64,000 nucleotides of DNA, taken from NCBI RefSeq assembly GCF_000376805.1, contig NZ_AQXT01000002.1, forward strand, positions 2,542,001-2,606,000, in the 5' to 3' direction. The stretch comes from Henriciella marina DSM 19595 (GTDB taxonomy: Bacteria; Pseudomonadota; Alphaproteobacteria; Caulobacterales; Hyphomonadaceae). Below the pieces are notes generated by a model that was not told the DNA's origin, did not search any database, and saw nothing but the letters and a program-made list of their open reading frames with translations. Numbering within the stretch: position 1 is the first letter of the stretch; each line of letters opens with the position of its first letter. The translations under genes were made by a program, and so were the position numbers. Positions 1 through 6,809 of the stretch are shown one piece after another.

Positions 1-111
1 CGCGGCAACTTTCACCAGAACGTCATGCGCGCCAATCTCCGGGCGGTCCACATCAGCGAGTTTGAGGGCTTCGCCTTCTTTGGCCACGATGGCCTTCATC
101 TGGTCGGTCAT
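1..111 (-). CDS. Zinc-type alcohol dehydrogenase / quinone oxidoreductase (MDR), N-terminal fragment
   Basis: Only the first 37 codons are in the window; the gene runs off the left edge. The start codon is the ATG read leftward from 111. The fragment has the KAIVAKEGEALKL...DRPEIG..DVLVKV pattern of the GroES-like N-terminal domain of medium-chain dehydrogenases/reductases, which use NAD(P)H on alcohols, aldehydes or quinones. The zinc ligands and cofactor domain lie outside, so the substrate cannot be assigned. The gene is transcribed away from the DUF1192 gene. Confidence 0.7.
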   Translation of the reverse strand, partial: MTDQMKAIVAKEGEALKLADVDRPEIGAHDVLVKVAA

Positions 112-226
112 ATCATCATCCCGTCTCTGGTGCTTTGCGGTGCGCGGCGGATTTCCGCTTGATTTCAGGACGTGTCTGTCCTTGCCTTGAGGGGGGAAGA
201 CGTAAGCGCGCATGGAGGCCCGATCA

Positions 227-397
227 ATGTTTGAAGAAGAACAGGCCAGTAACCCAAAGCTGGACCTTGAAAGATTGTCAGTCGATGAGCTGAAAGAGCG
301 GATCGAGGTGCTGAAGGCCGATATCGCGGCGTGTGAAGCGGAAATCGAGAAGAAGCAGGCGCACAAATCGGCAGCCGATGACATCTTCAAGAGCTGA
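227..397 (+). CDS. DUF1192 family small protein
   Basis: A 56-residue charged protein with the core LDLERLSVDELKERIEVL followed by a heptad-like acidic/basic helix, matching the short alphaproteobacterial DUF1192 family of unknown function. An in-frame ATG at 212 would add five residues. The ATG at 227 is preferred because GGAGG (214-218) sits at good ribosome-binding distance before it and because family members start close to the core. It probably forms a short coiled coil. It lies directly upstream of rcdA on the same strand, so co-transcription is possible. Confidence 0.8.
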   Translation: MFEEEQASNPKLDLERLSVDELKERIEVLKADIAACEAEIEKKQAHKSAADDIFKS

Positions 398-412
398 ATG
401 AGAAGCCCGATC

Positions 413-432
413 TTAAGACCCCTTAAAGGGGT
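413..432 (+). promoter_or_regulatory. Possible CtrA-like box or palindrome upstream of rcdA
   Basis: Two TTAA half sites (413-416 and 423-426) are separated by six bases, one short of the canonical CtrA spacing TTAA-N7-TTAA. The same stretch forms a 15-base palindrome, ACCCCTT-A-AAGGGGT (418-432). In Caulobacter, rcdA is CtrA-regulated, which makes the position suggestive. The wrong spacing and the alternative reading as a small hairpin keep this weak. Confidence 0.3.
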
Positions 433-489
433 GGAGACCTAGGTTCGAAGAGACGCCGGCCTGCCGGATGATGACGCTGAGGGGTAAGA

Positions 490-1035
490 ATGGCTGCCAT
501 TTCCAGTCAACAGACCGACATTGATGCGCAACCGGACTTTGCCGGCAGCCGGGTGTTCGACAAGGTGTTTGCCGAAGGCATGGCGCTGGTTGAGCGCACC
601 GCGACCTATCTCGATGGCCCCGGCCGCGACATGTCACGCAGGCTGCCGCGCGAAGCGGGTCTGACCTATGCGGCCTGGAGCATGGAGCTGACCGCGCGCC
701 TGATGCAGGCGGCAAGCTGGCTGGTCATGCAGCGGGCGGTTCGCGATGGCGACATGTCGCGTGATGATGCCCTGTCGCCAAAATACAGGATCAGCCGGGA
801 TGGCCCGGCTCTGGAAGCGGCGGCGCAGCGTGGCAGCGGGCTGCCGGACAGTTTCCTCGATCTCGTCGAGAATGCCGAGGCGCTGTACAGCCGGATCTGC
901 CGGCTGGATGAAGCGATCTATCTCGGTGAGGCAGGCCATGTCGAAGGCCCGGTCAACCGGCAGCTGGAAGAACTGGAACATGCTGCCCAGCAAGGCGCTT
1001 TTGATCCTCTGCGCGTCTGGGGCCGAGCCCGGTAA
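490..1035 (+). CDS. rcdA: RcdA-like regulator of CtrA degradation (DUF1465)
   Basis: A 181-residue protein of the DUF1465 family, whose characterised member is Caulobacter RcdA. RcdA is an adaptor that works with CpdR and PopA to deliver CtrA and other substrates to ClpXP at the G1-S transition. Diagnostic stretches are FAEGMALVERTATYLDGPGR near residues 27-46 and the helical segment SMELTARLMQAASWLVMQRA near 64-83. These match the three-helix-bundle core of the family. The length is close to that of RcdA. The start codon follows GAGGGG (478-483). The assignment to the family is firm; the cell-cycle role is inferred from homology. Confidence 0.85.
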   Translation: MAAISSQQTDIDAQPDFAGSRVFDKVFAEGMALVERTATYLDGPGRDMSRRLPREAGLTYAAWSMELTARLMQAASWLVMQRAVRDGDMSRDDALSPKYRISRDGPALEAAAQRGSGLPDSFLDLVENAEALYSRICRLDEAIYLGEAGHVEGPVNRQLEELEHAAQQGAFDPLRVWGRAR

Positions 1036-1140
1036 AAGCCCGTTTCCGTGCGGTAATTTCCGCATTCAGATGAAATTTTACACATTAGTAGAACGCGATT
1101 TTGACCGACCGGGCAGATAAGGACGTCTGGAGGGCGCCTT

Positions 1141-2769
1141 ATGAGCTTCTGGCACGACCAGCGCGGCAATACCGCGATGATATTTGCGATCTGTCTCATC
1201 CCGCTTCTGGCGATTGCCGGGGGCGCGATGGATATGACGCGTCACCGGACCGCGTCGGTCGAGACGCAAGCCGCCCTTGATGCGGCCCTTCTTCATGTCG
1301 CGCACGGGATGGGGGAACGCAGCATCGAGGAGCTTAAACTCGATGCGCGGCAGATCTTCGATCAGCAGATGGTCGAGCGGGGTTTTACGCTTGAAGATTT
1401 CGACATCGTTCAAAACGGCGATGACATCACCGCAACGGTGGATGGCGAGATCCAGACCACGCTGCTGGGCCTGATCGGGATCGGCACGCTCAATGTCTCG
1501 CGCATATCGCAGGTTCGCTATAGCGAGCGGCAATTCGAGATCGCTCTGGCGCTCGACACGACCGGCTCGATGGCAGGCGACAAGATCGTTCAGTTGCGCG
1601 CGGCGGCCAAGCTGCTGGTCGACAAGATCGACGCCGGCACGAGCAAGACAGCGAACCGGCGCTTTGCGCTGGTGCCGTTCACGACCTGGGTGAATGTCGG
1701 GCCGGAGAACTGGAACGAGGACTGGATTGACCAGGATGGCCGCTCCGATGTCAGCGCCACCAATCTTCTGCCGCGCACAAGCCGGACCGCGCTTTACGAA
1801 GCGCTGGGCGAGGCCTGGCCGGGCTGTGTCGAGGCGCGCGAATATCCGCTGGATGTGGACGATACGCTGCCCGAGCGGCGCAAGCCTGAAACGCTTTTCG
1901 CGCCGAGCTTCTATCCAGATGAGCCCGATGACCGGCGCCGGTATGCCAATGACTATCTCGATGATGGCCTGCTGTCCTGGAACGCGATGAACGTCATCTC
2001 TGACGTCACGAAATATGGCGTGGCGATCATCAAGGCGTCTACCGGGCGCGGCAGGGCCTGGGGCGACGATGATGATGACGACGATGATCGCGGCTACGGC
2101 AATGACGACGATGATGACGATGATGAAAGGCGCGGCCGCCGCGGAGGCCGGGGCAATGTCGACCTGAAGCGGACCTACCGGTTCTATTCGGACGTAACCA
2201 CACCCATCGGCCCGGGTTTCAACTGCTCGACCCGCCCGATCGTCCCGCTGACGCGCAATGCGTCGCTGATCAAGAGCGAGATCGACCAGCTCCACGCAGA
2301 AGGCAGCACGAATTTGACCGAGGGTGTTGCCTGGGGCTGGCGCACGCTGTCACCCGAGCGCCCGTTTACCGGCGGCGCGCCTTATGATGATCGCGGTGTC
2401 GACAAGGTTCTGGTCGTGCTGAGCGACGGCAACAATCATATCTCCGCACGCGGCGACATGCGCGGGAGCGATTATTCGGCCTATGGCTATGCGGCAAATG
2501 GACGGCTCAATGTCGCTGAGCGGCCTTCGCAGGATGAAATCTGGACCGAGATGGACGAGCGCACCGTCGAAGCCTGCACCAATGCGAAACGGGCAGGCAT
2601 CATTGTCTATGCCGTCCGTCTGGAGCTTAAGGATGAACGGTCCGACGGCGTGTTGAGCGCGTGTGCAAGTTCACCGGACAAGTATCTCGATGTGCCGGAG
2701 GCGAGCGAGCTGGATGAGGCGTTCAGCCTGATCGCAGATGATGTGCTCCAGCTTTATCTGGCGAAATAA
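1141..2769 (+). CDS. TadG-like pilus assembly protein with VWA domain and Asp-rich insert
   Basis: A 542-residue protein. The N-terminus (QRGNTAMIFAICLIPLLAIAGGAMD) is the TadE/TadG-type single membrane anchor. A von Willebrand A domain follows from about residue 135, with the MIDAS signature D139-x-T141-x-S143. A later T and the LSDGNNH aspartate complete a plausible metal site. Inside the VWA domain lie two poly-aspartate runs (residues 309-316 and 322-328) followed by an Arg/Gly-rich patch. TadG-like proteins belong to Flp/Tad pilus systems and act in the envelope, but no other tad gene is in this window. GGAGG lies just before the ATG. It is convergent with the HxlR gene nine bases away. 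Confidence 0.8.
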   Translation: MSFWHDQRGNTAMIFAICLIPLLAIAGGAMDMTRHRTASVETQAALDAALLHVAHGMGERSIEELKLDARQIFDQQMVERGFTLEDFDIVQNGDDITATVDGEIQTTLLGLIGIGTLNVSRISQVRYSERQFEIALALDTTGSMAGDKIVQLRAAAKLLVDKIDAGTSKTANRRFALVPFTTWVNVGPENWNEDWIDQDGRSDVSATNLLPRTSRTALYEALGEAWPGCVEAREYPLDVDDTLPERRKPETLFAPSFYPDEPDDRRRYANDYLDDGLLSWNAMNVISDVTKYGVAIIKASTGRGRAWGDDDDDDDDRGYGNDDDDDDDERRGRRGGRGNVDLKRTYRFYSDVTTPIGPGFNCSTRPIVPLTRNASLIKSEIDQLHAEGSTNLTEGVAWGWRTLSPERPFTGGAPYDDRGVDKVLVVLSDGNNHISARGDMRGSDYSAYGYAANGRLNVAERPSQDEIWTEMDERTVEACTNAKRAGIIVYAVRLELKDERSDGVLSACASSPDKYLDVPEASELDEAFSLIADDVLQLYLAK

Positions 2770-2778
2770 AGCGGCGGC

Positions 2779-3237
2779 CTAGCGCCGGATAACGACGCGG
2801 AGGTCCTCGACGGGCACCTCGCGGCCAGCCTTCGAGACAAAAGCGAGACGCACGCCGTCACGGCTTTCGGCATCTGTGAAACTGATCGGCGGCTGGCCGT
2901 CCGCGCCGAGCCATTTGTCGCCCCACTGGGTAAGGCCGATGAGGATGGGGCGGAGCGCTTCGCCCTGATCAGTCAGAACATATTCCGACCGCGCGCGACG
3001 GCCCTTCAGCTTGTAGGGTTTCTTTTCCACAAGCCCCGCATCGACAAGATCGTTGAGACGGCTGGAGAGCACGGTGCGCGGGGTACCGAGTTCCTGCTGG
3101 AAATCATCGAAGCGGCGCACGCCATAAAGCGCTGATCGCAGGATCAGCATCGTCCAGCGGTCACCGATGAGTTCGATTGCGCGCGCAAGGTTGCACTGCG
3201 AGGGCGGGACTGGCGATTTTCGCGACAAGGGGATCAT
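2779..3237 (-). CDS. HxlR-family winged-helix transcriptional regulator
   Basis: A 152-residue protein with the HxlR hallmark: a Cys near the N-terminus (PPSQCNLARAIELIGDRW), then a winged helix (VRRFDDFQQEL, LSSRLNDLVDAGLVEKKPY, RSEYVLTDQG). The ATG at 3237 is chosen because the upstream extension is unlike the family and contains no ATG start. HxlR proteins are often redox or electrophile sensors through this N-terminal Cys, and here the gene is divergent from a secreted thioredoxin-fold protein. That makes local regulation of the redoxin plausible, though not shown. The 160-base divergent gap presumably holds both promoters. Confidence 0.85.
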   Translation of the reverse strand: MIPLSRKSPVPPSQCNLARAIELIGDRWTMLILRSALYGVRRFDDFQQELGTPRTVLSSRLNDLVDAGLVEKKPYKLKGRRARSEYVLTDQGEALRPILIGLTQWGDKWLGADGQPPISFTDAESRDGVRLAFVSKAGREVPVEDLRVVIRR

Positions 3238-3397
3238 GATGAAGTAAAGCCTGCATGAGTTCGCATGACAAATCCAGCCTCGAAATTGTGTCTGCCTTCG
3301 CGTGTTCGGCCCACTCACACTTCGCGCACGCAAATGTCATTCGCCATGCTGTCGGTCGGGCTGTAGTCCAGAGACTGCCAAGGAAAAGGATCTGACC

Positions 3398-3970
3398 ATG
3401 TTTCGTACACTTTTTGCCGGGGCCGGTTTGGCTGTCGCCATGGGTCTGGCCGCGATCGCGCAGGAGGCCTCCATTGGCCCGGCGATTGGTAGTGAGGCGC
3501 CAGAGGCCCAGGTCGTGACGGCTGGCGGCGAGGCGGTCGCCCTGTCTGCTTTATCCGGTGAGAGGGGAACGGTCATTGCCTTTGTGAGGTCCCTTGACTG
3601 GTGCCCCTATTGCAAGCAGCAGGCGATGGACCTTGAGGCCGCAAAGGCGCCGCTGGAAGAGGCAGGCTGGACGCTGGTGGGGCTGTCTTATGATGCGCCG
3701 GAAATCCTGTCAGGCTTTGCTGAAGAAAAGGCACTGACCTACACGCTGGTGTCGGATGAGGGCTCGGACGCCATCCGCGCATTCGGATTGTTGAACGAGG
3801 ACATGCGGGAAGGGTCGCGCTATTGGGGCATCCCGCACCCGGCAATCGTGTTTGTCAGCGCCGACGGGACCGTTGCCGCGGTGGTGCGCGAAGATGGCTA
3901 TAAAGAGCGCCCGCCGGTCGATGTCGTCCTGGAAACCGCGCGCGACCTTGCCGGCGCGTCAGCCGAGTGA
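3398..3970 (+). CDS. Exported AhpC/TSA-type redoxin with CxxC
   Basis: A 190-residue thioredoxin-fold protein. An N-terminal signal peptide (FRTLFAGAGLAVAMGLAAIAQ) directs it to the periplasm. The fold follows, with IGSEAPEAQVVTAGGEAVAL typical of peroxiredoxin-like redoxins and the active site W-C69-P-Y-C72. A CxxC at this place suggests disulfide reductase or oxidase activity rather than a classical one-Cys peroxiredoxin. The ATG at 3398 is chosen because the signal peptide begins there and AGGAAAAGGA lies upstream. It is divergent from the HxlR regulator. The electron donor is unknown. Confidence 0.8.
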   Translation: MFRTLFAGAGLAVAMGLAAIAQEASIGPAIGSEAPEAQVVTAGGEAVALSALSGERGTVIAFVRSLDWCPYCKQQAMDLEAAKAPLEEAGWTLVGLSYDAPEILSGFAEEKALTYTLVSDEGSDAIRAFGLLNEDMREGSRYWGIPHPAIVFVSADGTVAAVVREDGYKERPPVDVVLETARDLAGASAE

Positions 3971-3994
3971 ATCGCGGCTGGCCGCTGCGCCGGG

Positions 3995-4519
3995 ATGGCC
4001 CTAGATTGTGGCATCATGGTCCATCCACTTTCACGAGAACTTGCAGACACGGCGAAATTTGCGTCGACGCACGCCATCATGGTCATCGAGACCGAAACCT
4101 CGTTGCCATGGCTGGTCACGGGCGCGGTACTGATGGTGCAGCAGGCCTGTGTCATGGCGCTATCGGAGGCAGGCGCCGAGTTGCCAGCCATGCCGGGACC
4201 GGGCGAGCTGGTGGCGCGGGCGGCTGACCCGGCCTATCTGGAGCAGCCTTTCACGGCCCCGCTCCGGGCCGATGATCACCGTGCCATCGAACGGGTCGTG
4301 GCGGCGCGAAACGATGTGATGCATCCGCGTCCCAAAGGCCTTAACCTGGATGCGCGGCCGCTGCCTCAGGGGCTGCTGGCCTGCACCAAGCTTGTTCGCC
4401 ACCTTGCGATTACACAGCCGGTGCGCCCCTCGATGGTGGATGGGCATGACGCTGTTGTGGTGACAGACGCGCTGGCCCTGATCGAGACGTCAGCCGATTT
4501 CTGGGCGAGTATCTTCTGA
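3995..4519 (+). CDS. Hypothetical protein with HEPN-like R-N-x3-H motif
   Basis: A 174-residue, mostly helical protein that I do not recognise as a named family. It carries R105-N-D-V-M-H110 within IERVVAARNDVMHPRPKGL. This matches the R-x4-6-H motif, with a polar residue after the Arg, that marks HEPN-fold proteins, many of which are metal-independent RNases or toxin components. No nucleotidyltransferase partner is adjacent. An alternative in-frame start is the ATG at 4016; neither start has a clear ribosome binding site. It ends one base before the arsC stop on the opposite strand. Family membership is inferred from the motif alone. Confidence 0.55.
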   Translation: MALDCGIMVHPLSRELADTAKFASTHAIMVIETETSLPWLVTGAVLMVQQACVMALSEAGAELPAMPGPGELVARAADPAYLEQPFTAPLRADDHRAIERVVAARNDVMHPRPKGLNLDARPLPQGLLACTKLVRHLAITQPVRPSMVDGHDAVVVTDALALIETSADFWASIF

Positions 4520-4520
4520 C

Positions 4521-5003
4521 CTAGCGCCGCGTATGGATCGCCTGGATTTCAGCTTTGAGCTCGGCGTCGTTCATGGCATCGAAATCAAGCGCAGCGACCC
4601 GCTGAAGACGCTTCTTGAGGCTGAAATACGTATCCTCGAACGCGATCCGCTGGCGGGACATCTCTTCGACATCGGCAGGGTCCGAGAGACCCCAATGAAC
4701 CTGCACGGGATGGCCGGGCCAGTAAGGGCATACCTCGCCAGCGGCATTGTCGCAGACCGTGATGATCACATCCATTTTCGGCGCATTGTCGCCGGCAAAG
4801 ACATCCCAGCTTTTCGACGTCAGGCCGCTGGTGTCATGTCCCTTGGCCGACAGGACCGAGAGCGCCAGGGGATGGGGCTCTCCGCGCGGGGACGATCCGG
4901 CGCTATATCCCTTGAAGCCGGGCATGGCAGAGACCAGCACTTCGCCGATAATCGAGCGCGCGGAATTGCCCGTGCACAGAATGAGTATGTTGTGGTTCTT
5001 CAA
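4521..5003 (-). CDS. arsC: Arsenate reductase, thioredoxin-coupled LMW-phosphatase type
   Basis: A 160-residue protein of the low-molecular-weight phosphotyrosine phosphatase fold. The P-loop C10-TGNSA-R16 binds arsenate. C84 and C92 correspond in position to the two further cysteines that relay the disulfide in thioredoxin-coupled ArsC. It would reduce As(V) to As(III) in the cytoplasm. Its start overlaps the stop of the upstream amidase by four bases, so the two are probably translationally coupled. No arsenite efflux gene (arsB, acr3) or ArsR is adjacent, which is unusual for an arsenic operon; those may lie elsewhere. Confidence 0.85.
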   Translation of the reverse strand: MKNHNILILCTGNSARSIIGEVLVSAMPGFKGYSAGSSPRGEPHPLALSVLSAKGHDTSGLTSKSWDVFAGDNAPKMDVIITVCDNAAGEVCPYWPGHPVQVHWGLSDPADVEEMSRQRIAFEDTYFSLKKRLQRVAALDFDAMNDAELKAEIQAIHTRR

Positions 5004-6727
5004 AGGGATGGCCGGTCTCCCGCAACGCCAAGGGCGTCTTCGAGGGCTGCCCCGAAAGAGAGCAGCGTGTTTTCCTGAAAAAGTGGAGCCCAGAGCGAAA
5101 TAGCGATGGGTGTGCGGGCGGTCTCGGCGGTCTCATCCTGTGGCTGGCCGAAAATGCTGCGCGGCTGCGTGTCCTGAAAGCCTGCCCGCATGACGAGGCC
5201 TGGATGGCCGGTAAAATTAGTCGGCGTGAGCATGCCGGATGCGAAGTTGGGTCCGATAACCAGATCGACCCCTTCAAAGGCTTCATGCATGGCTTGCATC
5301 CAGAGACGGCGCAGACGGTCGACCTGGATGAGGTCGATCGCGGAGACGAAGCGGATGGCGCGGAAGCTGTTGGGCCAGGCTGGGTCTTCCTGCCAGACCA
5401 TATCGTCATCGCGGTTGGAGAGGGTCAGCTCTTCGAAGGCGGCGGCCGCTTCGGCCAGCAATTGTTGCGGTAGAGGCGCCGATGGCAGATCGGGCAGTTT
5501 GAACTCGACCCGTCTGGCACCGAGGCGCATGGCCTCATTGAATGCGGCTAGTTCGACATCGCTGGCGGTCTCTCGCCAGGCATCGTTGAAGCCGATTCTC
5601 AGGCCTGAAAAGTCAAAAGTCGGCTTGTAGGCAAAACTGGAGCGGACCGAGCTTGCATCGTCGGGGTCATAGCCATTGATAGCGGCCATCACATAGCCGA
5701 GATCAGCCACGCTGCGCGCCATTGGCCCGACCTTGTCCAGCGACCAGCAGAGCGCCATGCCGCCGGCGCGGGAGACACGTCCAAATGTTGGACGCAGGGC
5801 CGCTCCGCCGCAGCGATGGGAGGGCGAGACAAGCGACCCGAGCGTTTCAGTGCCGATTGCAAAACCGCAAAGGCCAGCAGCAACCGATGAGGCTGACCCG
5901 GCGCTTGACCCCGACGAGCCTTCGCGCGGGTCAAATGGATTGCGGGTGACGGCGCCGTACCAGATGTCGCCATAAGCCAGGGCGCCGCAGCTCGTTTTGC
6001 CGAGGAGGACCGCACCTGCCTCTTTCAGCTTGCGGACAACGGCGCTGTCTTCGGTGGCGGGCTGGCCTTCGCTATAGGGTTTTGCCCCCCAGGTCGTGCG
6101 CGCGCCCACAGCGTCGAAGAGGTCTTTCAGGCCATAGGGAATGCCATGAAGGGGGCCGCGGTAATTGCCGCTCGCCCGCTCGGCATCCATTGCGTCGGCC
6201 TCGGCGCGGGCGCGCTCTGGCATCACCGCGATCCAGGCCTTGAGCTTCGGATCAATCTGCTCGATCCGGTCAAGATAGATGTCGGTGAGCTGGCGCGAGG
6301 AGATCGCGCCCGAGCGGATCCAGCCTGCCAGCTTCGTCAGCGGCGCAAATGCGATATCGGTAGAGTTATCCGAAAGGTCCGATGCCGCTTTGACGGACGC
6401 CGACTTGCCTGACGACGCCTTGGCCGCCGGGTAGCTGACTTTGGGCAGGCGTGGATCGAATGTCTGCGCGGGGGCGAGCGTGTTCGGCTTTTCAACAGCG
6501 CGCAATTGCTGGATCGCGCTGAGCTGGTCCTCGACGGCCGAGACCATCTGCTCGCGTTCCGCGTCCGTGTATTCGACGCCGGTGAGCTTTTCCGCGCTCG
6601 CGATCGTGCTGGGGGACAGACCTGTTATTTCGCTTTCCTGTGCATTTGCGCGTCCAGACAGAGCAGCCATGCCGGATATACCTGCGGCGCCAACCTTCAG
6701 CAGATTGCGGCGGGTCGTCTCTTTCAT
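5000..6727 (-). CDS. Tat-exported amidase-signature hydrolase
   Basis: A 575-residue protein. The N-terminus has a twin-arginine signal (TRRNLLKVGAAGISGMAALSG, with a cleavage-like ANAQ), so it is exported folded. The amidase-signature domain has K201 (HGIPYGLKDLFD), a cis-serine around S272 (REGSSGSSAG) and a nucleophile around S298 (GTETLGSLVSPS), giving the Ser-cisSer-Lys triad. About 100 extra residues precede the catalytic domain. The substrate is unknown; family members hydrolyse small amides or act on aminoacyl-tRNA, and the Tat signal argues against GatA. It is the first gene of a two-gene unit with arsC and is divergent from the prolyl oligopeptidase gene. Confidence 0.85.
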   Translation of the reverse strand: MKETTRRNLLKVGAAGISGMAALSGRANAQESEITGLSPSTIASAEKLTGVEYTDAEREQMVSAVEDQLSAIQQLRAVEKPNTLAPAQTFDPRLPKVSYPAAKASSGKSASVKAASDLSDNSTDIAFAPLTKLAGWIRSGAISSRQLTDIYLDRIEQIDPKLKAWIAVMPERARAEADAMDAERASGNYRGPLHGIPYGLKDLFDAVGARTTWGAKPYSEGQPATEDSAVVRKLKEAGAVLLGKTSCGALAYGDIWYGAVTRNPFDPREGSSGSSAGSASSVAAGLCGFAIGTETLGSLVSPSHRCGGAALRPTFGRVSRAGGMALCWSLDKVGPMARSVADLGYVMAAINGYDPDDASSVRSSFAYKPTFDFSGLRIGFNDAWRETASDVELAAFNEAMRLGARRVEFKLPDLPSAPLPQQLLAEAAAAFEELTLSNRDDDMVWQEDPAWPNSFRAIRFVSAIDLIQVDRLRRLWMQAMHEAFEGVDLVIGPNFASGMLTPTNFTGHPGLVMRAGFQDTQPRSIFGQPQDETAETARTPIAISLWAPLFQENTLLSFGAALEDALGVAGDRPSL

Positions 6728-6809
6728 TCGGCCTCACTTGTATCCGGACAAATTTTTCTGCTTAACCATGCGGGTAACATGAATCCTGTCACCTTATCGG
6801 AGTTTCAGA

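Noticed and set aside
1078-2295. 405-residue open frame on the minus strand opposite the TadG-like gene
   Set aside because: Its Ile/Val-rich stretch is simply the complement of the poly-Asp codons, and it lacks a ribosome binding site and any family pattern. The plus-strand VWA protein explains the region.
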